A stretch of DNA of 64,000 nucleotides from SZUA-368 sp028533045 (GCA_050031985.1 JBNAIG010000028.1:1-64000), one strand, 5' to 3'. Counted from the stretch's first letter, positions 27,772 through 37,069 are shown. Program-made: numbers and translations. Notes: generated by a model from the letters alone, not told the origin.

Positions 27772-27839
27772 TCCTTCCGGAGTCGTTGATTCAGGCTGAC
27801 AAAGTTATGGAGAATTGATTCCCATACAAAACAGGCTAT

Positions 27840-28277
27840 ATGATCGGTTCCCCTCACGGAACCTATGCCTTTGGTTTCGTTGTGGTTGTTATGTCCGGCG
27901 ATACGATTATTTCCGTAACTCTTGATGAGTTCCAGTTCCAGGCGGATAACGGCAATTTTACCGGTGTACCCAACTCACATTCAAGTGCGGCCAAGTATTT
28001 TGGTAAGGGATACGCTGCCGGTCAGATTCTGGTTTCCAAGAAAGCGGACAGTGCCGGCTACAGTGCTGTACAGAAAGCTAAAGCCGGTTCGACAAACTCT
28101 ATTGCAGAGAATTATGCCTATATTGAAGATTATGCGGTAGGCAAAACCATTGCTCAGCTGGAAAGAACCGTTTCCATGGATGCCGATGCTGTGGTCGATG
28201 CTGTAACCGGCGCTACTCTGGTAGGTACCAAGGGTTACCTGAATATGATTATCACTGCCGCCAAGGCTGCCAAGTAA
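27840..28277 (+). pseudogene. FMN-binding-domain-like protein lacking its export signal
   Basis: The 145-residue frame begins inside a domain: GSPHGTYAFGFVVVVMSGDTI is a first-strand signature that, in exported homologues as I recall them, follows a signal peptide and a GY/GYxIGS lead-in. Here the lead-in FPYKTGY sits upstream of the ATG and is cut by an in-frame TGA at 27816. The C-terminal VVDAVTGATLVGTKG fits the D-x-x-T-G-A-T flavinylation/FMN-binding motif used by ApbE. Without export it could not be flavinylated outside, so the gene is probably 5'-truncated. No ribosome-binding site precedes ATG 27840. It might instead be a cytosolic variant. Confidence 0.55.
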
Positions 28278-28302
28278 GAACATTCCGGTTAATGATTAGA
28301 GA

Positions 28303-28338
28303 GGACTACTGCATTAAGTTGCAATAGTCCTTTTTTTT
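28303..28338 (+). terminator. intrinsic terminator
   Basis: GGACTA-C-TGCA at 28303-28313 pairs with TGCA-A-TAGTCC ending at 28330, with one internal mismatch, followed by eight T residues at 28331-28338. A canonical rightward terminator after the FMN-binding-like frame. Confidence 0.88.
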
Positions 28339-28441
28339 ATTATAAATAAAGTAGCCAATTCGTCCAAACGGGGCCATTTGGACGATGAATAGTCAAAGTC
28401 AGGCTAATATGGTCTCATACAATTTCCCATTAGGAGTTAAT

Positions 28442-29965
28442 ATGAAAAGGATTCGCAAATCAGCTTTGATTCTTTCTCTAACTGTTTTGCTGCTATCGGC
28501 TTTTGGCTGCCTGAGCAGTGAGGTCGCCTCCGCCGGAGCGGGCGAACCGCAGGTAAAGTTTGTCGTAACCGATGCTATGCAGACTAAGTTCTATGATGCC
28601 AACGGTAATATTATCGATGCCCCCGAACCGGGTGACCCCCTCTACGGCCAGGACGCTCAGTATCAGGGCATCATGCCTTCCTATACGGATAACGGGGACG
28701 GAACAGTTACCGATGACAACACCGGTCTCATGTGGCAGCAGACACCTCCCACCGACAAAATGTCCTACGATGAAGCCATAGCTTATGTGGAAGATCTGGA
28801 GCTGGGAGGTTATACGGACTGGAGACTTCCTACCATTAAGGAATCCTTCTCCCTGGCCGATATGGACGGACAGCTGGTGGCAGAGGATATCAGCCAATGC
28901 GTCCCTTACATTGACAGCGACTATTTTGACTTCTTCTACGATGAGAACCGCCCCTATACCGGTTCCTACTGGACCAGCAGTGTGACGAAAATTCCCGCTC
29001 AGAACGAGTACGAAGAGTCGGAAAAGAACTACGGTTTTAATTGGGCCGACGGGCATATGAAGTCCTACGGGGACGGATATTACCTTGACGGAACCTCTTC
29101 CGGCTCTTCCATTCCCGCCGGTGTTCGTGCCGTGCGCGGTGAGGAAGGTGTCTTTGGGGTAAACGATTTTGTGGATAACGGAGACGGAACCATAACAGAT
29201 AAGGCTACCGGATTTATGTGGAGCCGGCAGGACAGCGGTGCTGTTAACAGTGACGGTTCTCTTCGTTCAGAAGGCGACGGAAACTACGGGTTGGGCCGTA
29301 CCTGGGTGGATACCCTTGTTTGGGTTCAGGAGATGAATGAAGCCAATTATCTGGGTTACAGCGACTGGCGTCTCCCCGATGCAAAGGAACTTCAGAGCAT
29401 TGTTCAGTACGGCATTACCGAGTTGCCTGTTGTTGATACCGATTACTTTGATCTTAGCCGGGAAGACTGCTATATGTGGACCAGTACCACCTGTGGTGAC
29501 TTCCCCGATACGGCTCTCTATTTTGCCTTTGGACGGGCCTACGGAATCAACCTGGCTTCGGGCGGTGCTTCCGGCATGGGCGGAGAGGGCTCTATGGAAC
29601 AGATGGGACCTCCTCCGGAAGGTGCCGACGGCGGACATGGTAACATGGGGCCTCCTCCTGGAGGAATGGGTGGACCGGCTCCCCAGGAAGAGGAATCTGC
29701 CGATACCTCTGATGCGACAGTGGATGACTTTGTCGATACCCATGGCCCCGGTGCTATGAGGAATGACTATAAAGATCTTACAGGCGCGGCGTCCCAAGCG
29801 CCCAAGCTCTCTCGGGAACTCTGGTCTAAACTGTACGGTGAGGAGTACCCCTATGACTTTGATCCCAGCGATGAAACTACCATCTTTGACTTGAGTGCCT
29901 CGGAAAATGCGGCGGACTACATTGTCCTCTTTAACTACGCCCTTCTTGTGAGGGATGCGGACTAG
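28442..29965 (+). CDS. lipoprotein with two DUF1566 (Lcl-type) domains
   Basis: Start at 28442 with TAGGAG 5 nt upstream gives a lipoprotein signal, lipobox SAFGC. 507 residues. DUF1566 repeat 1 has VTDDNTGLMWQQ and GYTDWRLPTIKE; repeat 2 has ITDKATGFMWSRQ and YSDWRLPDAKELQSIVQYG. Between and after are Gly/Met/Pro-rich linkers (MGPPPEGADGGHGNMGPP). DUF1566 folds like C-type lectins (Lcl adhesin), so a surface or periplasmic binding role is likely. Ligand unknown. The gene ends 4 bp into the convergent radical-SAM gene. Confidence 0.82.
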   Translation: MKRIRKSALILSLTVLLLSAFGCLSSEVASAGAGEPQVKFVVTDAMQTKFYDANGNIIDAPEPGDPLYGQDAQYQGIMPSYTDNGDGTVTDDNTGLMWQQTPPTDKMSYDEAIAYVEDLELGGYTDWRLPTIKESFSLADMDGQLVAEDISQCVPYIDSDYFDFFYDENRPYTGSYWTSSVTKIPAQNEYEESEKNYGFNWADGHMKSYGDGYYLDGTSSGSSIPAGVRAVRGEEGVFGVNDFVDNGDGTITDKATGFMWSRQDSGAVNSDGSLRSEGDGNYGLGRTWVDTLVWVQEMNEANYLGYSDWRLPDAKELQSIVQYGITELPVVDTDYFDLSREDCYMWTSTTCGDFPDTALYFAFGRAYGINLASGGASGMGGEGSMEQMGPPPEGADGGHGNMGPPPGGMGGPAPQEEESADTSDATVDDFVDTHGPGAMRNDYKDLTGAASQAPKLSRELWSKLYGEEYPYDFDPSDETTIFDLSASENAADYIVLFNYALLVRDAD

Positions 29966-31605
29966 TTCTTTTTCCTGTCCCCGGTATGGAAGCGATAAAC
30001 CTTTCGTTCCGATTTACCGGGGATGGATATTTCCACTTCTTTACTTCCCTCCAGAATAATCAGGAGGGATTTTTTATAATCGGACAGATTAATGCCTTCC
30101 TTTTCACAGAGGGGCCAGAATTCCCGTCGCAGTTCCTTGATGAGTTTGGGGTCTTCAAACTGAAGAAAGCCCGGGAGGTATTGGCCTTGGGAAAGGGGAG
30201 CCCAATCCCGTCTGAGGGCATCCTTAAGGGCAGGCTTCCACTGGGGGAAATCCCCTGAGAGACAGTTCCAGAGCAGTTCTCCCAGAAAGGCCCACTGCTG
30301 TGATTTAACTCTGCCCTTGTGAGGGGAGAAGTGCTCCATTTTCTCAAAAAAAAGAAAAGGTTCTTTACCATAGGGAGAATCCTCTCCCAGAACCAGCGCC
30401 ATGGTATGGGTGAAACGTTCCGAATTGTAATAGGCTCCCAGCCACTCTTCAATACGGTTGAAGTAGCGGATCTCTTCATAGCTGAGCCAGGGGGTTTCCC
30501 ATACCTGATAGGGGGGAAGAGATGAGGGACGCATCTTTTTTCCTTCTCCTGCGGCCAGGGGAGTCCCGGGAAGTATTTTAAGAAAGCCCATCTGAAATTC
30601 TTCCGGCCTAAGAGATAAAATAGAGTTGAAAGAGTGAATGACCGATTCTTTGTCCGAGCCGGGAAGGCCCACTATCTGGTCCAGGTGGATCGGTATTTCC
30701 GTTTCTTTAATCAACCGGGCGATTTTATCCCTGATATCCTCCCAGGACCCCTTGCGGTTAATCAGCTTAAGCTCTTCCTCTATGACAGTTTGAACCCCAA
30801 TCTCAAAGTGGAACAGGTGGGTCGGAACCTGGGCAAGGAGGAGGAAGTCTTCCTCTTCCAGAAAAAGAGGGTGGATTTCAAAGTGGAAGCACACGGGGCC
30901 GTTCCACTCCAGAAGGGCGGACCAGATTTTTCGGGCCCTTTTGGGGCGGCAGTTAAAACTTCTGTCCACTAATTTGATTGTCCGGGCGCCGGAGAAGGCC
31001 AACACTTTGAGCTCCTCCAGGGCCCGGTCCAGGTCGTGATGGGCCAGAGGCTGGTCTTCGCAGGAGGAGAGGCAGTAGGAGCATTTGAAAGGGCATCCCC
31101 GGGAGGTTTCATAGTAAACCAGCCGGTTTTCCAATAGCTTCAGATCTTCCTGACTATAGGGGAAGGGGACATCTGACATTTCCATGGGAGGGGCGGTTAC
31201 CAGTTTTTCTTCTATTTTGCCTTGCACTAAAGGGAGAATGACATCTTCTCCCGGGCCGCGAACTAAATAGGCATTGGGACAGATTTTTTGCCAGTGATCT
31301 TGGTTATATCCCACTTCGGGCCCTCCCAAAATCAGTGTGATTTCCGGGGCCAGCTGCTGTAGGTCTGTTAAAAAGGAGGCGGTGAGGGTTGAATTCCAGA
31401 TGTATACAGACATAAGGAGGTGGGTGGGCTTCGTTTTTCTTGTTAAAACAGCATCCAGCAGGGCCGGGATACTCTCTTTTATGGTTAACTCTTCCAGGCA
31501 GCAAGGGATCTTTTCTCTTTCCAGAATGCCTTTAAGCTGAAAGAGGGTGGGGTTTGAATGGGAATAGCGGGCATTAAGAGCCAGAAGCAGTACGGAAGGA
31601 GTCAT
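29962..31605 (-). CDS. B12-binding-domain radical-SAM protein
   Basis: 547 residues. N-terminal B12-binding-like domain (about 1-135, ALNARYSHSNPTLFQLKG; LILGGPEVGYN). A radical-SAM domain follows with SRGCPFKCSYCLSSC near residue 170, the C-x3-C-x2-C cluster that binds [4Fe-4S], and a further Cys beside it. The C-terminal 150 residues match DUF4080-type extensions. It is cytosolic and presumably performs a radical methyl transfer or rearrangement; the family is uncharacterised. Monocistronic, convergent with the DUF1566 gene. Confidence 0.85.
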   Translation of the reverse strand: MTPSVLLLALNARYSHSNPTLFQLKGILEREKIPCCLEELTIKESIPALLDAVLTRKTKPTHLLMSVYIWNSTLTASFLTDLQQLAPEITLILGGPEVGYNQDHWQKICPNAYLVRGPGEDVILPLVQGKIEEKLVTAPPMEMSDVPFPYSQEDLKLLENRLVYYETSRGCPFKCSYCLSSCEDQPLAHHDLDRALEELKVLAFSGARTIKLVDRSFNCRPKRARKIWSALLEWNGPVCFHFEIHPLFLEEEDFLLLAQVPTHLFHFEIGVQTVIEEELKLINRKGSWEDIRDKIARLIKETEIPIHLDQIVGLPGSDKESVIHSFNSILSLRPEEFQMGFLKILPGTPLAAGEGKKMRPSSLPPYQVWETPWLSYEEIRYFNRIEEWLGAYYNSERFTHTMALVLGEDSPYGKEPFLFFEKMEHFSPHKGRVKSQQWAFLGELLWNCLSGDFPQWKPALKDALRRDWAPLSQGQYLPGFLQFEDPKLIKELRREFWPLCEKEGINLSDYKKSLLIILEGSKEVEISIPGKSERKVYRFHTGDRKKN

Positions 31606-31650
31606 TCCTCTATGTTAAGGGTCCTGACCGTTTCCCTCAAGTCATAATTG

Positions 31651-33666
31651 TCAAATAAAAAGGGGAACAAACACCAAAGCCACGATTCCCATAAGCTTAA
31701 TCAGAATATTCAAAGCCGGACCGGCCGTATCCTTACTGGGATCTCCCACCGTATCGCCCACTATGGCGGCTTTGTGAGCGTCCGATCCCTTTCCGCCTAA
31801 ATGTCCTTCCTCGATATACTTCTTCGCATTATCCCAGGCGCCTCCTGCGTTTGCCAGAAACACGGCCATCAAAAATCCCACAACCGTTTTTCCAACCAGC
31901 AGGCCTCCCAGGGCTTCCGCCCCCAGGAGAACTCCGATTGCGATAGGAGTGACAATGGCTAACACACCGGGGAGGATCATCTCCTTCAAGGCGGAATAGG
32001 TACTTATTTCAATGCACTCCTCATAATCCGGCCTGCTTTGGCCTTCCATCAAACCGGAGATTTCGCGAAATTGCCGTCTTACTTCATGTACCATCTTTAT
32101 AGCCGCCTTTCCCACGGCTTTAAAGAGCAAGGCCACAAAGACAAAGGGCAGTAATCCCCCAATAAAAACACCTACGACTACTTTGGGATTCATCACATCA
32201 ATAGCGTGAAGCCCGACTACTTCGGCAAAGGTTACAAACAGGACGAGAGAGGTGAGAGCCGCACTCCCTATGGCAAAGCCCTTGCCAATGGCAGCCGTCG
32301 TATTGCCCACTTCGTCCAGAGCTTCCGCCCTTTGTCTGATATCTTCCCCCAGACCAGCCATTTCGGCAATGCCGGCGGCATTATCGGCGACAGGACCATA
32401 GGTATCGGAAGCCAGGGTGATTCCCAGGGTCGACAGCATTCCAACCGAAGCAATGGCGATTCCGTAAAGTCCGGAATTAAAATCAGCCATTCCGCCGGAG
32501 AGGGAAAAGGCTCCTAGAATGCCGGCGCTTACGGCTATCACGGGAATAGTGGTGGACCGCATACCCACGGCCAAACCCTGGATCACCACGGTGGCTGCTC
32601 CTGTTTTTGTCGCCTCCACAATATTTCTTGTGGGATTTCGGCGGGGAGATGTGAAATATTCCGTTGAAAGCCCCAGAATAATTCCCGTGAACAGGCCAAT
32701 AAGGGTGGCCCAGAAGAAACCGATATTACCCACCATAAATCTTATGACGAAGAAAGAACCGACGGTCATGATGAGTGAAGCCGCCAGGATTCCCAGATTC
32801 AGCTCTGTTATGATTTTTTCTTCCTTATCGGTGGTTCTGACAAAGAAGACTCCCAATATGGAGGAGATTATTCCAACGGCCGCCAGGGCAAGGGGTAATA
32901 GGACGTAATTCTCTATGCTCCCGGTGAAAGAAGGGGAAATGAAGGCTATTACCATGGCGGAGACTATCGATTCCACATAGCTCTCGAACAAATCGGCGCT
33001 CATTCCAGCCACATCGCCCACATTGTCACCTACGTTATCGGCGATAACAGCGGGATTTCTCGGATCATCTTCGGGGATATCCTTCTCTACTTTTCCCACC
33101 AGGTCGGCCCCCACATCGGCGGCTTTGGTAAAAATCCCGCCCCCCACTCTGGCAAAAAGGGCTATGTAGGATGCGCCGAATCCGAATCCGAAGACAAGTT
33201 CCGGGTCATCAAACCACAGGTAAAAAGCGGTAATTCCCATCAGGGCCAGTCCGACCACGGAAAGCCCTACTACCACACCGGAATGAAAGGCGATCTTTAA
33301 TCCTTTTCCCAATTGAAATTGACAGGCCCGGGCTGTTCTCACATTGGCCCTTGTTGCTATATCCATTCCAATTCTACTGGTCAGGGAAGAGAAAAGACAG
33401 CCCGTGAAAAAGGCTGTTGCCAGCTGTGCTCCATGGGGAAGGAATATTAAGAGTATCAGGCCGACGACTAGGGCGAAAAGAATCATTATCTTATACTCTT
33501 TTCTAAGGAATGTTAGTGATCCTTTATGAATAATTTCAGATAAATCGGACATCTCTTTACTGCCCGCATCCTGCTTTTTAACATGCCTTGCTAATAATCC
33601 TGCAAAAGAGAGTGCCATGAGGCATGTTACGAAAACAATATGGGATATCTCTGAATAAATCTGCAT
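31651..33666 (-). CDS. hppA: membrane-bound proton- or sodium-pumping pyrophosphatase
   Basis: 671 residues with about 16 membrane segments. The pyrophosphate/Mg site is intact: GGGIFTKAADVGADLVGKVE, DDPRNPAVIADNVGDNVGD, the central DTYGPVADNAAGIAEMAGL and the C-terminal DTVGDPSKDTAGPALN. In the GNTTAAIGKGFAIGSAAL segment the key residue after GNTT is Ala, typical of K+-dependent enzymes (Lys in K+-independent ones). Coupling ion, H+ or Na+, cannot be set by eye; Na+ pumping fits many anaerobic spirochaetes. It builds ion-motive force from PPi. Monocistronic. Confidence 0.95.
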   Translation of the reverse strand: MQIYSEISHIVFVTCLMALSFAGLLARHVKKQDAGSKEMSDLSEIIHKGSLTFLRKEYKIMILFALVVGLILLIFLPHGAQLATAFFTGCLFSSLTSRIGMDIATRANVRTARACQFQLGKGLKIAFHSGVVVGLSVVGLALMGITAFYLWFDDPELVFGFGFGASYIALFARVGGGIFTKAADVGADLVGKVEKDIPEDDPRNPAVIADNVGDNVGDVAGMSADLFESYVESIVSAMVIAFISPSFTGSIENYVLLPLALAAVGIISSILGVFFVRTTDKEEKIITELNLGILAASLIMTVGSFFVIRFMVGNIGFFWATLIGLFTGIILGLSTEYFTSPRRNPTRNIVEATKTGAATVVIQGLAVGMRSTTIPVIAVSAGILGAFSLSGGMADFNSGLYGIAIASVGMLSTLGITLASDTYGPVADNAAGIAEMAGLGEDIRQRAEALDEVGNTTAAIGKGFAIGSAALTSLVLFVTFAEVVGLHAIDVMNPKVVVGVFIGGLLPFVFVALLFKAVGKAAIKMVHEVRRQFREISGLMEGQSRPDYEECIEISTYSALKEMILPGVLAIVTPIAIGVLLGAEALGGLLVGKTVVGFLMAVFLANAGGAWDNAKKYIEEGHLGGKGSDAHKAAIVGDTVGDPSKDTAGPALNILIKLMGIVALVFVPLFI

Positions 33667-33727
33667 GATCGACCTCGCTATTATTAATTATTATAGCCCT
33701 TCCCGGGGAAGTCAATGTTTGAATCTT

Positions 33728-34522
33728 TTACAGCTGAAGGGAGAATTGGATTCCCACATTATTCGTTCCTATAACAGGGATAACAACCATGTTATTATGA
33801 TCCTGACTTTGATGGAGCTTCGTTAAATAGTAACCGGTGCAGGTTCCCAGGGCGGCTCCCGCCAGGACATCCGATGTCCAGTGCTTGTCCTGGCCGATAC
33901 GGGCGATTCCCGTGGCTATGGGAGCGGCAAATAACAGGGCCGTGTACCAGCGGGGGTAGTAGAAAAACCAGGGGGACATGACCGCAAAGGCTCCCGATGT
34001 GTGTCCGGAAGGGAATGACTCTTCTCCGGAAAAAAAGGAAAAATCCCGGTTGTCGTCGGTACTATTGGGACGGGTACGGCCGGCAACCTGCTTATACATT
34101 CTGGTGAGATTTTTTACATAGAATCGGCTTTGAATACTGGTGAAGGCCGCATCCTGAAGCTTGGTATTACCGTAGGCCGTCCCCAGTGAATAGAGCCCGG
34201 CAGAAAGATAGATGGGATACTCTTCGCCAAAGCTGTCGGCAAATTCATAAAAGCTCATCCAACCGTCGCTGTTCCAGTTTTCCTGAATGAAATCCCGTGT
34301 AAAATCATCGGGGAGGCTTGCCAGGTAGCCTGTTCCGATTATGCCGGCATTCCAATAGATATAGGCCCCATTGGTGTTGGCCACCAGGTTAATGGGGTCG
34401 GTTATCAACCAGTTTAGATGGAGGAGAGGGCGACTGTAATCTTGGGTAAAGGCGGTCCCGGGTATTAGAAGCAGGATGAAGAGGAGGAGGGGCCTTTTTA
34501 TGCTCAGAAATTTAAGATTCAT
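33728..34522 (-). CDS. exported PAP2-family phosphatase
   Basis: 264 residues with a signal peptide (FILLLIPGTAFTQ). The three PAP2 motifs are present: KQVAGRTRPN (K-x6-R-P), SFPSGHTSGAF (P-S-G-H) and ARIGQDKHWTSDVLAG (S-R-x5-H-x3-D variant, with A-R). Membrane segments around the motifs are few, so it may be a periplasmic or peripheral acid phosphatase rather than an integral lipid phosphatase. Likely substrates are phospholipid or undecaprenyl phosphates. Monocistronic; convergent with no neighbour. Confidence 0.85.
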   Translation of the reverse strand: MNLKFLSIKRPLLLFILLLIPGTAFTQDYSRPLLHLNWLITDPINLVANTNGAYIYWNAGIIGTGYLASLPDDFTRDFIQENWNSDGWMSFYEFADSFGEEYPIYLSAGLYSLGTAYGNTKLQDAAFTSIQSRFYVKNLTRMYKQVAGRTRPNSTDDNRDFSFFSGEESFPSGHTSGAFAVMSPWFFYYPRWYTALLFAAPIATGIARIGQDKHWTSDVLAGAALGTCTGYYLTKLHQSQDHNNMVVIPVIGTNNVGIQFSLQL

Positions 34523-34636
34523 AGGAAAAGGTTAAAAGAGAGAGTGCCTAATTGCAAATGAATTGTGAACTTTCCTGGGGACGGCTAATCACGAAAGTCC
34601 TCTTGAAATATCCCTTTTAATATTTTAGGCTAAGTT

Positions 34637-35362
34637 ATGGAATATTTACAGGCAGCCCTTTCTTTAAGATCCCTCATAGGGGAAAGCAATTCACATTTAC
34701 TTACCATGACCGATACCATCCCCGAAAATCCTCACCTGATGAGGATTAAAATGGGGGAGGAAAACATCAAAGAATTGGTAATGGAGACCTTTAGTAATGA
34801 ATATGTGACCGAGACTCTGAATAAAATGGGAGATACGGAAGCCTTTGTCGTTACTGACTTGGTAACGATGAATGTGAACGGCAAGGAAATGACCTATTTG
34901 CTCTATAAAGGGTATCATTCGCAGGTAGAGAAGGGAATGGTGTTCTATCAGATCGTTGACGAAAAAGATCTCTCCCCGGTAGGGAAGTTGCAATTCAGCA
35001 ATACGGAGGAGAATATTTTTTATGAAATTGATGAGCCCGGGGACGAAGAGAGTTCCTGTAATGCCCTGGAAACCAATAAGAAGGATATAAAAGGAAAGGG
35101 CATTGTTTTCCTTATAGGTCATACCAACGAAGAACGTCTGGTTTACGACATCCAGCGCCTCATCTTTGATACAGTAAATAATGTGACAAAGCATCCCAAG
35201 CTGCATTTTACCTTTATCATTAATATTTCCCACTTTGGCGGGACCCCTTCCGATGGATTAAAGGAGCAGGTTAAGGCTATTGATGAGTTGACCCGCAATG
35301 AAATTTATCCTCTCTATTCTAATGTTACCTTTGAATTCTCCTTTGAAGAAGGTGACGAGTGA
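34637..35362 (+). CDS. conserved-looking hypothetical cytosolic protein
   Basis: 241 residues, acidic, no signal peptide or membrane segment. I do not recognise a family. Visible features are an N-terminal helix LQAALSLRSLIGESNSHLL, a central beta-rich part (FVVTDLVTMNVNGKEMTYLL; KGIVFLIGHTNEE) and a C-terminal strand-rich end with FTFIINISHFGG. Monocistronic; its last 38 bases overlap the DUF3592-like relic on the other strand. A GTAAG upstream sequence is a weak ribosome site. It reads as a real gene by length, codon use and long open frame without competing frames. Confidence 0.6.
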   Translation: MEYLQAALSLRSLIGESNSHLLTMTDTIPENPHLMRIKMGEENIKELVMETFSNEYVTETLNKMGDTEAFVVTDLVTMNVNGKEMTYLLYKGYHSQVEKGMVFYQIVDEKDLSPVGKLQFSNTEENIFYEIDEPGDEESSCNALETNKKDIKGKGIVFLIGHTNEERLVYDIQRLIFDTVNNVTKHPKLHFTFIINISHFGGTPSDGLKEQVKAIDELTRNEIYPLYSNVTFEFSFEEGDE

Positions 35363-35630
35363 GAGAGGCAAGTAGTAATAGTCCCGGAATAAAGTTAATA
35401 AAAAGGTACTTTATATCTACGGGAATAAGGACGGAGCGGCTGGGGAAAAAGCGATTGTAATAGACTGTGGGCTCCTTTTCGAAGTTTGTCTGCGGAAAGA
35501 ATAACGTTCTTGTTAGTTTATCACTGTGATAGATTTTCCCTCCTACCACATATTCATAGAAGTAGGTTATTTTTGTGGTTGTGCCCTGTTCTAGCTTTCC
35601 TCCGGTTTTGTTGCATTCATGGTTCCTATC
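35325..35630 (-). pseudogene. DUF3592-like fragment, N-terminally truncated
   Basis: A leftward frame is open from just after TAA (35631-35633) to the stop at 35325 (101 codons) but has no plausible ATG. The reading TTKITYFYEYVVGGKIYHSD, then VYYNRFFPSRSVLIP and a last membrane segment LFINFIPGLLLLASL matches the DUF3592 order: Y-x-Y-x-V-x-G-x-x-Y, then V-x-Y-N-P-x-x-P-x-x-S-x-L. The N-terminal membrane part is missing. It explains most of the 314-bp gap between the unknown gene and the radical-SAM gene. A GTG at 35549 would give only 74 residues. Confidence 0.5.
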
Positions 35631-35676
35631 TTATCATATTTGTGAAAATCTTCACCAGTGTTCTTTCTTTACTTAT

Positions 35677-36606
35677 TTACTCTATAGAAAATTCCCGATC
35701 CTGCGGGACTACTTCTATTTTGTTATCCTTCTGTAAGCAATCAAGATATTTGTTAATTTCATTTATATGCATTCCCAGAATTTTTGACAGATCATCGAGG
35801 GTGCAAGGCCTTCTGGCTATTGTTTCCCATATGGCAGATTCCGCATCTTCCCTGTAGGAGATGACATTTTTCCGTTTTTCCACATCGGCAATAATTTCCC
35901 TATAGGGAAAGTCCAGCTTTTCCGCGATCTTCTCCAAATCAGATTTTGATGCGGTTCTTAAATCTCTCACGACACCGGGCCTGTCAAGTGTATTGAGCTG
36001 AATCTTATCGGGGCTGATTCTTTTTATGGCTTCTTTTAACTTTTTAAGATGATCTGTACTGTCATTTATCCCCGGTAAGATGAATACTTCCAGGAAGATC
36101 TTCCCATTATATTCTTTTCTAAAATCAACCAATCCCTGTATATGCTGTTCCACATTCAGGGATTTTTCTTGTCTGTTGATAGCTTTGAAAATATCATTCG
36201 ATGCCGCATCCAGTGAGGGTAAAACAATATGGGTACCAAGAAGTTCACGCCTTAGATTTTGGTTTGAGAGCAAAGTCCCGTTAGTTAAGACCGCTAACTT
36301 TATCTCCGGTTTAATTTCTTTGATAAAATCTATGATATCTCCGATACGGCTATTAAGAGTCGGCTCGCCGGAACCGGAAAAAGTAATATAGTCAGGCGCC
36401 TGTTTGTGGGTATCAAAGTAGTGGATAAGTTCGTTTTTTACTTCTTCAAAACTTACATACTCTTTCCGTTCGACTGTCAGATTTGTGGTTGCCCCCACTT
36501 CGCAATAGATGCAATCAAGGGAACATGTTTTGCAGGGGACCAAATCTATCCCCAACGACATTCCCAGCCGTCTGGACGGAACAGGACCAAATAGATGCTT
36601 ATACAT
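35677..36606 (-). CDS. radical-SAM protein with C-terminal HTH-like domain
   Basis: Start at 36606 (MYKHLFGPVPSRRLG) has GGAGGAG 8 nt upstream; a longer in-frame start is unsupported. 309 residues. PCKTCSLDCIYCEVG supplies the C-x3-C-x2-C cluster for the [4Fe-4S] centre (Cys28, 32, 35). GSGEPTLN is the glycine-rich SAM contact. A C-terminal helical domain (about 250-309, TLDDLSKILGMHINEINKYL) looks like a winged helix. Lies downstream of the DUF5320 gene and its Fur box, so probably iron-regulated. Similar proteins accompany metal-handling DUF5320 genes. Substrate unknown. Confidence 0.82.
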   Translation of the reverse strand: MYKHLFGPVPSRRLGMSLGIDLVPCKTCSLDCIYCEVGATTNLTVERKEYVSFEEVKNELIHYFDTHKQAPDYITFSGSGEPTLNSRIGDIIDFIKEIKPEIKLAVLTNGTLLSNQNLRRELLGTHIVLPSLDAASNDIFKAINRQEKSLNVEQHIQGLVDFRKEYNGKIFLEVFILPGINDSTDHLKKLKEAIKRISPDKIQLNTLDRPGVVRDLRTASKSDLEKIAEKLDFPYREIIADVEKRKNVISYREDAESAIWETIARRPCTLDDLSKILGMHINEINKYLDCLQKDNKIEVVPQDREFSIE

Positions 36607-36619
36607 TTTAGCTCTCCTC

Positions 36620-36653
36620 CCCAAAGGATTATCCTTTGGAAAGGACAATCCTT
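36620..36653. other. two tandem hairpins between DUF5320 and radical-SAM genes
   Basis: CCAAAGGATTATCCTTTGG at 36620-36638 is a near-perfect palindrome. AAAGGA-CA-ATCCTTT at 36639-36653 follows at once, with eight T residues on the + strand. On the leftward transcript both lie in the short spacer before the radical-SAM ribosome site, so they could reduce read-through or protect the 5' end of that message. Confidence 0.4.
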
Positions 36654-36671
36654 TTTTTTGGACCTATAGGC

Positions 36672-37007
36672 TTAGGAATCCTGTTTTTCCAGTTCTTCGA
36701 GGCGAGCTGTCACTATTTCTAGTTGCCTTTTCATGCTTTCGGCCTCACTCTTTAGCATCTCTTTTTCGTCAATGGGAGTGGGCTGAGCGTAATATCCACC
36801 GCCATAACCCATAGCTCGTCCCATTCCCCGGCCCATGCCGCGCCCCATACCTCTTCCGGCATTCTGTCTAAAACCGAATCCTCTTCCCATACCTCCTCGG
36901 GGAGCTGAGCTCATAAACCCGGGAGCGCTGTTGCCGGAACAATAACCGGCGCCTCTGCCTGTCATAGGACCTCTTCCATCGGGTCCTCTTCTATCTCCTT
37001 TTGCCAT
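36672..37007 (-). CDS. DUF5320 glycine/arginine-rich small protein
   Basis: 111 residues beginning MAKGDRRGPDGRGPMTGRGAGYC, the DUF5320 signature. A Gly-Arg-Met repeat (GRGMGRGMGRGMG) occupies the middle, a C-terminal helix (residues 80-111, MLKSEAESMKRQLEIVTARLEELEKQ) forms a coiled coil. No signal peptide. The family is uncharacterised but often sits near iron-sulfur, NifX/FeMo-cofactor or radical-SAM genes. A 23-bp Fur-type palindrome lies 24 bp upstream. First gene before the radical-SAM gene. Confidence 0.8.
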   Translation of the reverse strand: MAKGDRRGPDGRGPMTGRGAGYCSGNSAPGFMSSAPRGGMGRGFGFRQNAGRGMGRGMGRGMGRAMGYGGGYYAQPTPIDEKEMLKSEAESMKRQLEIVTARLEELEKQDS

Positions 37008-37030
37008 AGTTGTACCTCCTAAAGTACGTT

Positions 37031-37053
37031 ATGAAAATGAAAACCATTTTCAT
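37031..37053. promoter_or_regulatory. Fur-box palindrome upstream of the DUF5320 gene
   Basis: ATGAAAATG (37031-37039) and CATTTTCAT (37045-37053) are a perfect 9-bp inverted repeat with a 5-bp centre. It matches the Fur-box pattern and lies between the DUF5320 start and the fur gene end. Confidence 0.7.
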
Positions 37054-37069
37054 CTGTTGTTAAAAAAAA

